The notes under the pieces are model-generated. The model saw nothing but the letters and a program-made list of their open reading frames with translations, was not told the origin of the DNA and made no database searches. Shown here piece by piece: positions 8,411 through 16,174 of a stretch of 33,577 bases of DNA. Origin of the DNA: Candidatus Methanoperedens sp. (GTDB lineage: Archaea; Halobacteriota; Methanosarcinia; Methanosarcinales; Methanoperedenaceae); assembly GCA_027460585.1 (NCBI GenBank), contig JAPZAP010000060.1:1-33577 (forward strand), read 5' to 3'. Numbering within the stretch: position 1 is the stretch's first letter; each line of letters begins with the position of its first letter. Made by a program: the position numbers and the translations under genes.

Positions 8411-8432
8411 GGTGGCGTCATTACGCCTAACC
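8411..8432 (-). promoter_or_regulatory. hairpin in the arlB1 mRNA leader
   Basis: GGCGT-CATT-ACGCC (8414-8427) is a perfect five-pair stem with a four-base loop. It is extended by GGT (8411-8413) and ACC (8430-8432) across a TA bulge. It lies between the predicted TATA box and the ribosome binding site, so it would be in the leader of the archaellin mRNA. Protection of an abundant mRNA is a possible role; no direct evidence. Confidence 0.4.
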
Positions 8433-8462
8433 TTGCTTCATATGATTATTAGAATGATACGT

Positions 8463-8471
8463 GGATATAAA
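8463..8471 (-). promoter_or_regulatory. predicted TATA box of the archaellum operon
   Basis: The minus strand reads TTTATATCC, about 95 bases upstream of the arlB1 ATG. A start 25 bases downstream would give a leader of roughly 65 bases containing the hairpin at 8411-8432. A GTGTGA box (8488-8493 on the plus strand) lies just upstream of it. Confidence 0.5.
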
Positions 8472-8526
8472 CAACGTTGTGAAAAAAGTGTGAAGATTGT
8501 TGGCAAAAAAAGTACGGACAAATAAT

Positions 8527-9156
8527 TCAGGCAACTAAAACCTTATAATTCTTGAAATAGTCAATATTATTTTTTGTTTTATTGATTTTTCCTTTTAAAT
8601 TATCCAGCATGAGTTTTGTTTCTATCCCACTACCCCGATTTCTATCTGAATAAAGTTGCTTCATTAATATATACTGCTTCCTGTCAGATATATTCTGTTT
8701 GAGAAGCAGGAATAAGTTGTACATCGATTTCTCTTTATCCATGTATTTGTTAACGCTTTCGAGACATTGATTAATAAGGTGTGGCAATTCCAGGGCATCT
8801 TTGACGGCCATCAGGAGACCATCAAGAGTGACTGGTTTCATGAGGTAGTCAGATATTAATGAAATACGCATGTAATCTTCAATAACAGGGGCTTTAGAAC
8901 TGATTACTATGACTGGTATATCCCAGTTGTTTTTGATATTCCCGATTAATTCCCAGCCATCCATATCCGGAATTTCAGTATCGAGCAGAACAAGGTCGGG
9001 AAGATTTCGCTCCATTGCCTGGAGGCATCCTTTTCCTGTGTTTGCGACACTTATTATGTATAACTCATCACCCATCAACAGCATTTCTGCGAAAAGATCT
9101 GCAATGTCCGGTTCTCTATTTACTATGAGGATGGAACTTAATTTCTTCGGGTTCAT
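8527..9156 (-). CDS. atypical receiver-domain protein upstream of the archaellins
   Basis: A 209-residue protein. Residues 7-125 are a receiver domain with phospho-acceptor D59 in LLDTEIPDMDG and the lysine in LMKP. The acidic pair that binds magnesium is replaced: N13 and R14 stand where Asp-Asp is expected, with E15 P16 D17 following as in normal receivers. Residues 126-209 are predicted helical and charged and show no DNA-binding or enzyme motif I recognise. It could be a motility regulator working by protein contact, or unrelated to motility. There is no ribosome binding site, and a TATA box lies about 29 bases before the ATG, so the mRNA may be leaderless. Confidence 0.85.
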   Translation of the reverse strand: MNPKKLSSILIVNREPDIADLFAEMLLMGDELYIISVANTGKGCLQAMERNLPDLVLLDTEIPDMDGWELIGNIKNNWDIPVIVISSKAPVIEDYMRISLISDYLMKPVTLDGLLMAVKDALELPHLINQCLESVNKYMDKEKSMYNLFLLLKQNISDRKQYILMKQLYSDRNRGSGIETKLMLDNLKGKINKTKNNIDYFKNYKVLVA

Positions 9157-9180
9157 ATATCGTTAAGTTCGATTTCACAA

Positions 9181-9189
9181 AAATATAAG
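9181..9189 (-). promoter_or_regulatory. predicted TATA box for the receiver protein, leaderless spacing
   Basis: The minus strand reads CTTATATTT, centred about 29 bases upstream of the ATG at 9154-9156. Transcription would begin at or near the start codon, in line with the lack of a ribosome binding site. Confidence 0.45.
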
Positions 9190-9238
9190 GGTTAGTATGA
9201 TTGATATTCACAATAAATCCCAAATTTCACATTACTGT

Positions 9239-9263
9239 TCACACCGATTTTTCGTGTGATATT
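9239..9263. promoter_or_regulatory. inverted repeat TCACAC-N9-GTGTGA
   Basis: TCACAC at 9239-9244 is the exact inverse of GTGTGA at 9254-9259. The right half extends to GTGTGATATT, identical to 1603-1612 next to the cheY promoter. It lies upstream of the receiver-protein promoter and is a candidate regulator binding site. Confidence 0.4.
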
Positions 9264-9285
9264 ATGCACATTTTATCTCACTCAA

Positions 9286-9300
9286 CCTTATATAAATAGG
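9286..9300. promoter_or_regulatory. TATA-like element in the divergent region
   Basis: CCTTATATAAATAGG reads as a TATA box on either strand. It is about 130 bases from the receiver-protein start and 170 from rmlA, too far for a short leader, so it may be a second promoter for either direction. Confidence 0.25.
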
Positions 9301-9321
9301 AACATATTCCATTCATAGAAC

Positions 9322-9380
9322 CCCCATTGGCCGATAATCTTTGCAATTTTCCACCTTTTGCCTTTATCGGCCATAAGGGG
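9322..9380. repeat. long inverted repeat upstream of rmlA
   Basis: TGGCCGATAA (9328-9337) is the exact inverse of TTATCGGCCA (9364-9373). Both arms are extended by a CCCC/GGGG match (9322-9325 and 9377-9380) with a small mismatch between; the spacer is 26 bases. It lies 30-85 bases upstream of the rmlA TATA box and looks like a binding site for a dimeric regulator, or a stem in a transcript crossing this region. Confidence 0.5.
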
Positions 9381-9408
9381 CAATCATTTCTTATCCTGAA
9401 AAAAGAGG

Positions 9409-9416
9409 TTATATAT
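9409..9416 (+). promoter_or_regulatory. predicted TATA box for the rhamnose/exporter operon
   Basis: TTATATAT lies 53-60 bases before the rmlA ATG. A start about 25 bases downstream leaves a leader of some 30 bases containing the palindrome at 9447-9458 and the GAGGG ribosome binding site at 9460-9464. Confidence 0.5.
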
Positions 9417-9446
9417 CTATAGTTACCTTTAAGCCAGCTATATCAC

Positions 9447-9458
9447 AATCCTAGGATT
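9447..9458. promoter_or_regulatory. perfect 12-base palindrome before rmlA
   Basis: AATCCTAGGATT reads the same on both strands and lies two bases before the ribosome binding site, just after the predicted transcription start. Position and symmetry fit a repressor operator. Confidence 0.35.
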
Positions 9459-9468
9459 TGAGGGCAAA

Positions 9469-10533
9469 ATGAAAGCATTAATTTTAAGCGGCGGCAAGGG
9501 AACAAGGCTTCGGCCTTTAACATTTACAACAGCAAAACAGCTCATTCCGGTAGCTAATAAACCGATTCTGGGTTATGTCCTGGATCAGACTTCCCAGGCT
9601 GGAATTGAAGATACGGCAATAATAATCGCCCCTGAAACAGGTGGATTTGTTAAAGACTATGTAAAGGATGGCTCATCGTGGGGAATAAGGGTAGAATATA
9701 TAACACAGGAGCCCCTGGGACTGGCTCATGCTGTAAAAACTGCAAAACACTTCTTAAATAATGACTCTTTTGTAATGTGCCTCGGGGATAACCTGCTTGG
9801 TGAAGGAATAAATAAGCTTGTAGAGAAATTTAACCGGGAAAAGCTGGATGCTCTTATTTTGCTTAAGAAAGTTGAAAATCCAGGCGCTTTTGGTGTTGCA
9901 GTCCTGGATGAAAACGGAAATGTAGTTAAGCTTATTGAGAAACCAAAGCAGCCGCCCAGCAATTTAGCTCTGGTTGGAGTATATATCTTTTCTCCGAGGA
10001 TCCACGAAGCTATTGAGAGGATCAAACCATCCTGGCGAAATGAGCTTGAGATTACAGATGCGATCCAGGAATTGATCGACATGGGCTGCAATGTAAAAAG
10101 CGAGATATTAAATGCATGGTGGCTGGATACCGGAAAAAAGGATGATATTTTAACTGCGAACAGTATTGTCCTTGATGAATACATTAAATATGAAATATGT
10201 GGCAGCGTAGATAATCAAAGCAAAATTACAGGAAGAGTAAAAATTGAAAAAGGTTCAGTTATCGTAAACAGCATTATCCGGGGTCCCGTTGCAATCGGCG
10301 AAAACTCTTACATCGAGAACTCTTTCATAGGTCCGCATACCAGCATCGGTAACAATACTAAAATTTTTGAATCTTCAATTGAACATTGTGTGATCCTCGA
10401 TAACACCCAGGTCAGGGAAATAGAACGGCTGGAAGACAGCTTACTCGGAAAGGATGTGAAAGTATCAAAGAACAATAAGGGTCGGGGAGCATTGAGATTG
10501 ATGATCGGGGATTATTCGGAGATAGAAGTATGA
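9469..10533 (+). CDS. rmlA: glucose-1-phosphate thymidylyltransferase RmlA, long archaeal form
   Basis: A 354-residue nucleotidyltransferase that makes dTDP-glucose from glucose-1-phosphate and dTTP, the first step to dTDP-L-rhamnose. The nucleotide-binding signature LSGGKGTRLRPLT starts at residue 6, and QLIPVANKP and EKPKQPPSN follow as expected. Residues from about 240 form a left-handed beta helix of hexapeptide repeats (for example AIGENSYIENSFIG and TSIGNNTKIF), as in the long archaeal RmlA rather than the short bacterial enzyme. GAGGG at 9460-9464 supports the start. The end overlaps rmlC by four bases (ATGA). Confidence 0.93.
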   Translation: MKALILSGGKGTRLRPLTFTTAKQLIPVANKPILGYVLDQTSQAGIEDTAIIIAPETGGFVKDYVKDGSSWGIRVEYITQEPLGLAHAVKTAKHFLNNDSFVMCLGDNLLGEGINKLVEKFNREKLDALILLKKVENPGAFGVAVLDENGNVVKLIEKPKQPPSNLALVGVYIFSPRIHEAIERIKPSWRNELEITDAIQELIDMGCNVKSEILNAWWLDTGKKDDILTANSIVLDEYIKYEICGSVDNQSKITGRVKIEKGSVIVNSIIRGPVAIGENSYIENSFIGPHTSIGNNTKIFESSIEHCVILDNTQVREIERLEDSLLGKDVKVSKNNKGRGALRLMIGDYSEIEV

Positions 10534-11006
10534 ATTTTAAATCCGGTGAAATTAATGATATAATAGTAAGAGATCTAATAAAAAATGAAGATAAAAGAGG
10601 CTGGTTAATAGAACTTTTCAGGAAAGATCAAATTGATGAAGCTATTTTTCCTCAGATGTCTTACATATCTCTTACATATCCAGGAATTGCCAGAGGCCCT
10701 CATGAACACAGGGAGCAAACAGATTATTTTTGCTTTCTAGGCCCGTCGACTTTTAGATTATTGCTATGGGATACTCGAAAAGGTTCTTCAACATATGGAA
10801 ATATGATGGTCATGGAGATTGGCGAAAGTGACCCGAAAATCATAATAGTACCACCGGGCGTAATTCATGCTTACAAGAACATTGGTGAAAAACCCGGTCT
10901 TGTAATAAATCTCCCAAATAAACTGTATGCAGGATGGGACAAGTTAGAGAAAGTTGATGAAATACGATATGAAGGAGACTCGAACAGTCCTTTTAAGGTG
11001 GATTAG
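10530..11006 (+). CDS. rmlC: dTDP-4-dehydrorhamnose 3,5-epimerase RmlC
   Basis: A 158-residue cupin-fold protein that epimerises dTDP-4-keto-6-deoxyglucose to the L-rhamno form, the third step of the pathway. The substrate/catalytic histidine region RGPHEHREQTDYF and the strand IIVPPGVIHAYKN match the family. It is somewhat shorter than the usual 180 residues. The overlap with rmlA (ATGA) and the two-base gap to rmlB place it in one operon. A specialised sugar epimerase with a different product cannot be fully excluded. Confidence 0.88.
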   Translation: MNFKSGEINDIIVRDLIKNEDKRGWLIELFRKDQIDEAIFPQMSYISLTYPGIARGPHEHREQTDYFCFLGPSTFRLLLWDTRKGSSTYGNMMVMEIGESDPKIIIVPPGVIHAYKNIGEKPGLVINLPNKLYAGWDKLEKVDEIRYEGDSNSPFKVD

Positions 11007-11008
11007 AT

Positions 11009-12001
11009 ATGAGAATCCTTGTAACTGGCGGATGCGGATTCATTGGTTCCAATTTTATTCATCATTTGCTTAAAAACACTGACAACGAGATAATAAATCT
11101 GGACATATTGACATATTCAGGAAATCCCGCCAACCTCAAGGACATTAAGGCAAATAAGAAATATCGATTTGTCAGGGGCAGGATTGAAGATAAAAAGCTT
11201 GTTACAGAGCTTATTAAAGATGTAGACCATATTGTTAATTTCGCTGCCGAGAGCCATGTTGACAGGTCAATACTTGATCCGGGCCCTTTTTTTAGTACCA
11301 ATATCGAGGGAACAAGGACGCTTCTTGAAGCTTGCAGGAATAGCGATATTAAAAAATTTGTGCATATTTCCACGGATGAAGTTTATGGCGAGCTTGGGGA
11401 AACAGGTAAATTCACTGAAAATTTGCCTTTGCTGCCAAATTCCCCATATTCAGCTTCCAAGGCTTGTGCAGATCTGGTAATTAGAGCTTATGAAAATACA
11501 TACGGATTGCATGTGGCCACGGCAAGACCTTCTAACAATTACGGATATTTCCAGTATCCTGAGAAGTTCATTCCGCTAATGATAACGAATCTCCTGGAAG
11601 GTAAACCAGTGCCTGTATATGGGGAGGGAAATAACATAAGGGACTGGATATTTGTTGAAGACACTTGCGCCGGCATCGCTGCTATTCTTGAACGGGGTAA
11701 AGCTGGAGAGGTTTACAATGTGGGAGGGGAAAGTGAACGAAGGAACATCGATATAGTGAAGACAATACTGGAATTGCTGGAAAAGGACGAGAGTAACATA
11801 ACATTCGTGAAGGACAGGCCGGGGCATGATTATCGATATGCTTTGGATAATACCAGGATCAGAAAAGAGCTTGGCTGGGCACCAAAAATTGATCTTGAAG
11901 CTGGTCTAATGAAAACGGTGGAATGGTATAAAAACAACTCCTCGTGGTGGAAGCCGCTGAAAGAGAAACTCGCGAGGGAGAATAAAGGATTCTGGTCATG
12001 A
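11009..12001 (+). CDS. rmlB: dTDP-glucose 4,6-dehydratase RmlB
   Basis: An extended short-chain dehydrogenase of 330 residues that converts dTDP-glucose to dTDP-4-keto-6-deoxyglucose. The NAD-binding motif VTGGCGFIGSNF is at the N-terminus, STDEVYGE carries the Asp-Glu pair typical of this dehydratase, and YSASK is the catalytic Tyr-x3-Lys. The C-terminus carries the DNTRIRKELGW segment usual in the family. It is the second enzyme of the pathway, although third in gene order. Confidence 0.94.
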   Translation: MRILVTGGCGFIGSNFIHHLLKNTDNEIINLDILTYSGNPANLKDIKANKKYRFVRGRIEDKKLVTELIKDVDHIVNFAAESHVDRSILDPGPFFSTNIEGTRTLLEACRNSDIKKFVHISTDEVYGELGETGKFTENLPLLPNSPYSASKACADLVIRAYENTYGLHVATARPSNNYGYFQYPEKFIPLMITNLLEGKPVPVYGEGNNIRDWIFVEDTCAGIAAILERGKAGEVYNVGGESERRNIDIVKTILELLEKDESNITFVKDRPGHDYRYALDNTRIRKELGWAPKIDLEAGLMKTVEWYKNNSSWWKPLKEKLARENKGFWS

Positions 12002-12065
12002 AAAAAACTCAGATACAGCGGTGAAGCTTATGGGAGAAATCACGCCGTGGAGAGGTTGAGTAGGA

Positions 12066-12941
12066 ATGAAATCCATGAAAATCACCATTATCGGAGCCAA
12101 CGGGCAGCTTGGTTATGATCTAGTAAGGACATTTAAAGATACCGTGCATGAAATAGTTCCTCTTACCCATGCTGATATTGATGTTGCTGATTTAAGTTCG
12201 TCAAGGAAAATGCTGGAAAAAATACAGCCTGATATCGTAATTAATTGCGCTGCTTATGTAAGAGTGGATGATGCCGAAGATTTTCCTGATAAAGCATTTG
12301 CTGTGAATGCGCTTGGTGCAAGAAATATTGCATTGATCTGCAAGGATATGGATGCGGATCTGGTTCACTTAAGTACTGATTATGTATTTGACGGAAGGAA
12401 AAAAAACCCTTACACAGAAGATGATATTCCTGATCCTGTGGATGTTTACGGGACAAGTAAGCTTGCAGGAGAATATTTTGTTAAAAACATTGTTGAGAAT
12501 CACTATATAATCCGATCATCAAGCCTTTTTGGCATTGCAGGAGCAAGCGGCAAAGGCGGGAATTTTGTTGAGACCATGATAAAAAAAGCCAGGAATAATG
12601 AAGAGATCAAGGTTGTCGATGATATGATAATGTCCCCTACATATACAAGAGACGGAGCCGAAATGATAAGGAAAATACTGGAAAAAGATTTACCTTTTGG
12701 GGTATATCATGCAGCCAATGGAGGACAGTGTTCCTGGTACGAGTTTGCAGTGGCGATCTTTAATATTCTTGGTATGGAGACAAACTTATCCCCGACAAAG
12801 ACCGATATTTTTCGATCGAAAGCCAGAAGGCCCATGTATACGCCACTTGTGAACATGAAACTTAATAATTATGGGCTTGAAATGGAAAGCTGGGAAGTGG
12901 CTTTGAGGAATTATCTTATTGAAAAAGAATATTTGGATTGA
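12066..12941 (+). CDS. rmlD: dTDP-4-dehydrorhamnose reductase RmlD
   Basis: A 291-residue NADPH-dependent reductase that completes dTDP-L-rhamnose synthesis. It shows the family motif IIGANGQLGYDL, the strand DIVINCAAYVRVDDAE, STDYVFDG and the catalytic YGTSKLAGE. Two starts are possible: ATG 12066 (GAGGT at 12052-12056) and ATG 12075 (AGGA at 12062-12065). The second gives the usual family N-terminus MKITIIGANG and cannot be excluded. It is 64 bases after rmlB, the widest gap inside the rml block. Confidence 0.92.
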   Translation: MKSMKITIIGANGQLGYDLVRTFKDTVHEIVPLTHADIDVADLSSSRKMLEKIQPDIVINCAAYVRVDDAEDFPDKAFAVNALGARNIALICKDMDADLVHLSTDYVFDGRKKNPYTEDDIPDPVDVYGTSKLAGEYFVKNIVENHYIIRSSSLFGIAGASGKGGNFVETMIKKARNNEEIKVVDDMIMSPTYTRDGAEMIRKILEKDLPFGVYHAANGGQCSWYEFAVAIFNILGMETNLSPTKTDIFRSKARRPMYTPLVNMKLNNYGLEMESWEVALRNYLIEKEYLD

Positions 12942-12949
12942 TAATATAA

Positions 12950-12965
12950 TTATCTTAGAAGATAA
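12950..12965. promoter_or_regulatory. perfect inverted repeat between rmlD and the ABC permease
   Basis: TTATCTT-AG-AAGATAA is an exact 7-base inverted repeat eight bases after the rmlD stop. It may be an operator, since a TTTAATATC TATA-like element follows at 12967-12975, or a small stem in the operon mRNA. There is no U-run, so it is unlikely to be a terminator. Confidence 0.35.
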
Positions 12966-12998
12966 CTTTAATATCATAGTAATATATGGGATGTAAAC

Positions 12999-13793
12999 TT
13001 GGAGAAATCATTGCTGCCGCTTTATAAATACCGTGGATTGATATGGAACTTTGTGAAGAGAGATATCTCCTCAAAATACATAGGCTCCATGCTTGGTCTT
13101 TACTGGTCTGTTATTAATCCCGTAATCATGTTACTAGTATATTTTATCGTTTTTGGCTTTATCCTGAAGACGAGGCTGCCGGGTAATGATAACATCTGGG
13201 ATTTTGCCCTGTATTTCAGCGCCGGATTCCTCCCCTGGATGGCTTTCAGCCAGTCTGTGATACGCGCCTCAACATCGATCGTGGATAACAAGAACTATAT
13301 TAAAAAGGTGCCTTTCCCAAGTGAGATATTTCCGGTTTATATAATTCTTTCAGAGTTTGTAAACCTGCTGATAGGCCTTTCAATATTTTTAGTATTATTT
13401 ATCGTGCTGAAGGGTACACCCAGTTTCTATTTAGTCTTCCTGCCCATAGGTATCATTCTGCAGATGATGTTCACACTCTCTTTGAGCTTGCTATTTTCAA
13501 GCGCAACAGTTTATTTCAGGGATATCCCGCAAATTCTTGGTTCTTTATTCATGGTATGGTTCTGGGGAACACCAATAGTATATACTATCAATCTGTTGCC
13601 TGAAAACATGATGTGGATATTGAATCTGAATCCGGCATATTATCTGATTGAAATATACAGGGATATACTGATATACAACAGGTTCCCTGATCCGCACAGA
13701 CTTCTTCCCTTCCTTCTGTTCTCGATCATATTTTTATATTTGAGCAGCGCTCTTTTCCAGAGAACAAAAAGAGGTTTTGGTGAGCTCTTATGA
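12999..13793 (+). CDS. polysaccharide ABC exporter, permease subunit (Wzm-like)
   Basis: A 264-residue ABC-2 type permease with six predicted membrane helices and the family N-terminus in which LIWNFVKRDISSKYIGS precedes the first helix (LGLYWSVINPVIMLLVYFI). The conserved periplasmic-side block LPGNDNIWDFALYFSAGFLPWMAF is present. It would export a lipid-linked or surface glycan through the membrane. The frame opens at a TTG with only a weak GGGATG upstream; no ATG lies nearby. It overlaps the ATPase gene by four bases (ATGA). Rhamnose as a component of the exported glycan is an inference from the adjacent rml genes. Confidence 0.88.
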   Translation: MEKSLLPLYKYRGLIWNFVKRDISSKYIGSMLGLYWSVINPVIMLLVYFIVFGFILKTRLPGNDNIWDFALYFSAGFLPWMAFSQSVIRASTSIVDNKNYIKKVPFPSEIFPVYIILSEFVNLLIGLSIFLVLFIVLKGTPSFYLVFLPIGIILQMMFTLSLSLLFSSATVYFRDIPQILGSLFMVWFWGTPIVYTINLLPENMMWILNLNPAYYLIEIYRDILIYNRFPDPHRLLPFLLFSIIFLYLSSALFQRTKRGFGELL

Positions 13794-15604
13794 TCGCTAT
13801 AAAGGTCAATAACCTTTCCAAGAATTTTAAATTATACGGCTCTTCAGGGAAGCGCGCCCTTGAATACATGAGCCTGGGGAGGCTCAACGGCCATACGGAC
13901 TTCTGGGCGCTTCGTGATATTAGCTTCGAAGTTCCAAATGGAACGACTGTTGGCATAATAGGACAGAATGGCTCCGGGAAAAGCACGCTTCTTTCCATCC
14001 TTGCAGGAGTTCTTGAGCCGGGCGGGGGCTCTTTTGAAGTCAACGGCAAGGTCTCGGCGATACTTGAATTGGGCTCAGGCTTTCATCCGGATTTCACCGG
14101 CAGGGCTAACGTTTATATGTACGGCTCTATAATGGGCTTATCAAAAGAAGAGATCGATGATAAGTTCGATGAGATACTGCATTTCTCAGAGCTCGGGGAT
14201 TTCATAGACCAGCCTCTCAGGACGTATTCTTCCGGAATGATCGTCAGGCTTGCTTTTTCGGTTGCTGTGAATGTTAATTCTGATGTACTTATCGTGGATG
14301 AGGCTCTTGCTGTTGGGGATGCCATATTCCAGCACAGGTGCTTCAGGAAGATCAGGGAGATGCAGGAAGCTGGAAAGACAATACTTTACGTGGGTCATGA
14401 CACTGATGCTGTGAGGAATCTTTGCAGCTATGTGATGCTTCTTGACGGGGGAAGGATAATCGAGAGGGGGGATGCGAATACGGTTGTGAATAAGTACCAT
14501 GCGCTGATCGCAGATAGGGAGAGGGCATATAACGATGAGAATGTGGAGGAGAGTGGAGAGATTCTTAACGAAGGGTATGATGTTGTATATAATTTTGTAG
14601 ATAATCTTAAAAACGCGAAGAAAAAGTGCCTGCAGCCAGATTTTTTGGGAGAGCAGATAATAGAGGTCAAGTCCACGCCCAGGAAGATAATCTTTGCTCA
14701 TCCACCTTCACAGATCGAATATGACCTGAAGGTCGAGGAGGGCTCATCGCTGGCTTTTGCAATTGGACTGCTGCCAGGTGCATGGGGTAAAATAAAAAAT
14801 GGTGTGAGTTTTGATATTAATGTTACATGTGATGGTGTAGATAAGAATATATTCTCAAGGGTGATCGAGCCGAAGAAGAACCAGAATGAGAAAGGGTGGC
14901 ATAATTTTAAGAAAGGTCTTGAGGAATACTATGGTAGAGAGGTTTCGATCAAATTTGTTACATCGGGGACAGGTGAAGACAACAGCTTTTGTTGGGGAGC
15001 GTGGGGATGGCCAAAGTTGATTGTATCCGGGGAAAAAAAATTGGCAAAAGAGCAGAATCCAATTATAGAAAATAATAAACCATCAAATCTTAAAACGGGA
15101 GTACGATTTGGAACAAGAGATGCTGAGGTCTTAAAAGTAGAAATGTTAGATAAAAATGATAATTCTAAAAAAGCATTTCAGTCAGGAGAAGAAGCTAAAA
15201 TCAGGATATACATCAAACTTAACAAAAACATAGAAAAGGGTTTTAATGTGGGGTTCATTATTAGAAATAAATTTACCGAAGTATATAATACAAATGCATA
15301 CTGGCAAGGCTTTGATCTGGGCAAAAGGAAAAAAGATGATGTTTTTATAATGGACTTTATCCAGAACCTTGATCTAGGCGGAGGTTTTTATTCTTTAACA
15401 GTAGCACCTGCCATATCTTATTCTCATGATGACGCTGTGATTTTGGATTGGATAAATGATATTTTTACTTTTGAAATAATATCAGATAAAAAATTCTCAG
15501 GATTTGCTAATCTTCACTCCAGGATTGAGATAAAAAATGAGTTGATGGAAGAATTGATTGGAGCCTTTGATAAATATAACAAAGAGGCTGTGGGACAAAA
15601 TTAA
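13790..15604 (+). CDS. polysaccharide ABC exporter, ATPase with two C-terminal beta domains (Wzt-like)
   Basis: This is a 604-residue protein. Residues 1-240 are the ATPase, with Walker A GQNGSGKST, signature YSSGM and Walker B DVLIVDEALAVGD, typical of teichoic acid/O-antigen exporters. Residues about 265-415 form a beta-rich module (IIFAHPPSQIEYDL, GWHNFKKGLEEYYGREV, WGAWGWPKLIVSG) like carbohydrate-binding-type sandwich domains attached to surface-glycan enzymes. Residues about 430-580 look like the Wzt C-terminal domain, which recognises the end of the glycan before export. The usual Wzt is about 430 residues, so the middle module is extra. No glycosyltransferase follows in the window. 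Confidence 0.88.
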   Translation: MIAIKVNNLSKNFKLYGSSGKRALEYMSLGRLNGHTDFWALRDISFEVPNGTTVGIIGQNGSGKSTLLSILAGVLEPGGGSFEVNGKVSAILELGSGFHPDFTGRANVYMYGSIMGLSKEEIDDKFDEILHFSELGDFIDQPLRTYSSGMIVRLAFSVAVNVNSDVLIVDEALAVGDAIFQHRCFRKIREMQEAGKTILYVGHDTDAVRNLCSYVMLLDGGRIIERGDANTVVNKYHALIADRERAYNDENVEESGEILNEGYDVVYNFVDNLKNAKKKCLQPDFLGEQIIEVKSTPRKIIFAHPPSQIEYDLKVEEGSSLAFAIGLLPGAWGKIKNGVSFDINVTCDGVDKNIFSRVIEPKKNQNEKGWHNFKKGLEEYYGREVSIKFVTSGTGEDNSFCWGAWGWPKLIVSGEKKLAKEQNPIIENNKPSNLKTGVRFGTRDAEVLKVEMLDKNDNSKKAFQSGEEAKIRIYIKLNKNIEKGFNVGFIIRNKFTEVYNTNAYWQGFDLGKRKKDDVFIMDFIQNLDLGGGFYSLTVAPAISYSHDDAVILDWINDIFTFEIISDKKFSGFANLHSRIEIKNELMEELIGAFDKYNKEAVGQN

Positions 15605-15975
15605 CCGAGGTACAGGTTCATCAAATTATGCCAGACACCCGTAGAGGTTAAAGCTGTGCTAATAAGATCATCTCTTTTTTGTGCCACTTTCCATCCAAAC
15701 CACCTTTTATCAGCAGAAAATCCGGATTCAGAATTGTTTCACAAATAATATTGTCGAAGATATGTCATTGTTTCATTCACAAACTCTTCCATTGTATCCT
15801 TCCATTTCCATGAACCCTTTAACGTTGCATTTTTTTTTCGGAATGATATAGACCTTTGCCTTCCCGAATCGATCCACATACGACGGTAAGCTATAATATT
15901 TATCAAGCCTCACACTTTCGATTTCTATGTTAATACTTTTTAGCATTTCCATCGCTTTTGATCTTAGAAAAGAGC
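15601..15975 (-). pseudogene. decayed IS4-type transposase, C-terminal remnant
   Basis: Reading the minus strand gives about 120 residues that look like the C-terminal part of a DDE transposase: LRSKAMEMLKSINIEIES, then VRLDKYYSLPSYVDRFG and KVYIIPKKN. A homopolymer of nine bases (15830-15838) needs one base removed to continue into LKGSWKWKDTMEEFV. An in-frame TGA (15739-15741) interrupts YYL*NNSESGFSADK. With Arg in place of the stop this is exactly Y-x2-R-x3-E-x6-K, the YREK signature of IS4-type transposases. The stop codon overlaps the end of the exporter ATPase gene on the other strand. No terminal repeats or N-terminal part were found. Confidence 0.75.
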
Positions 15976-16174
15976 TTTAGAACTGTAGATTAATGGTCTA
16001 TAAAACATATGAAGAAATGCCCACAACAATCTTAAAAGATGATGATAATCAGGAATGGAATAGTGTATTTACATTATGCCTGAAGTTTGTCAAGACAAAC
16101 CTTCTATCAACATGAACTCTTCGTAAATGCTGTAATTCCTAGAAAATCGGCAAAAAAATCAGCGATTAAACCTA
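15976..16174. other. non-coding stretch between the transposase remnant and the TrmB-like gene
   Basis: I see no convincing gene here. A 40-codon plus-strand frame (15993-16115) has no ribosome binding site and no recognisable motif. GTTTGTC-AA-GACAAAC at 16085-16100 is a perfect 7-base inverted repeat about 75 bases past the stop of the minus-strand regulator. It may be left over from the transposon or act in 3' end formation. Confidence 0.4.

Noticed and set aside
12030-12059. Nine-codon ORF (MGEITPWRG) with a GGTGA site between rmlB and rmlD
   Set aside because: Too short to judge. It could be a coupling leader, but a chance site is as likely.
15993-16115. Forty-codon plus-strand ORF between the transposase remnant and the TrmB-like gene
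   Set aside because: No ribosome binding site, no overlap or operon partner, no recognisable motif, and it contains the 16085-16100 inverted repeat.
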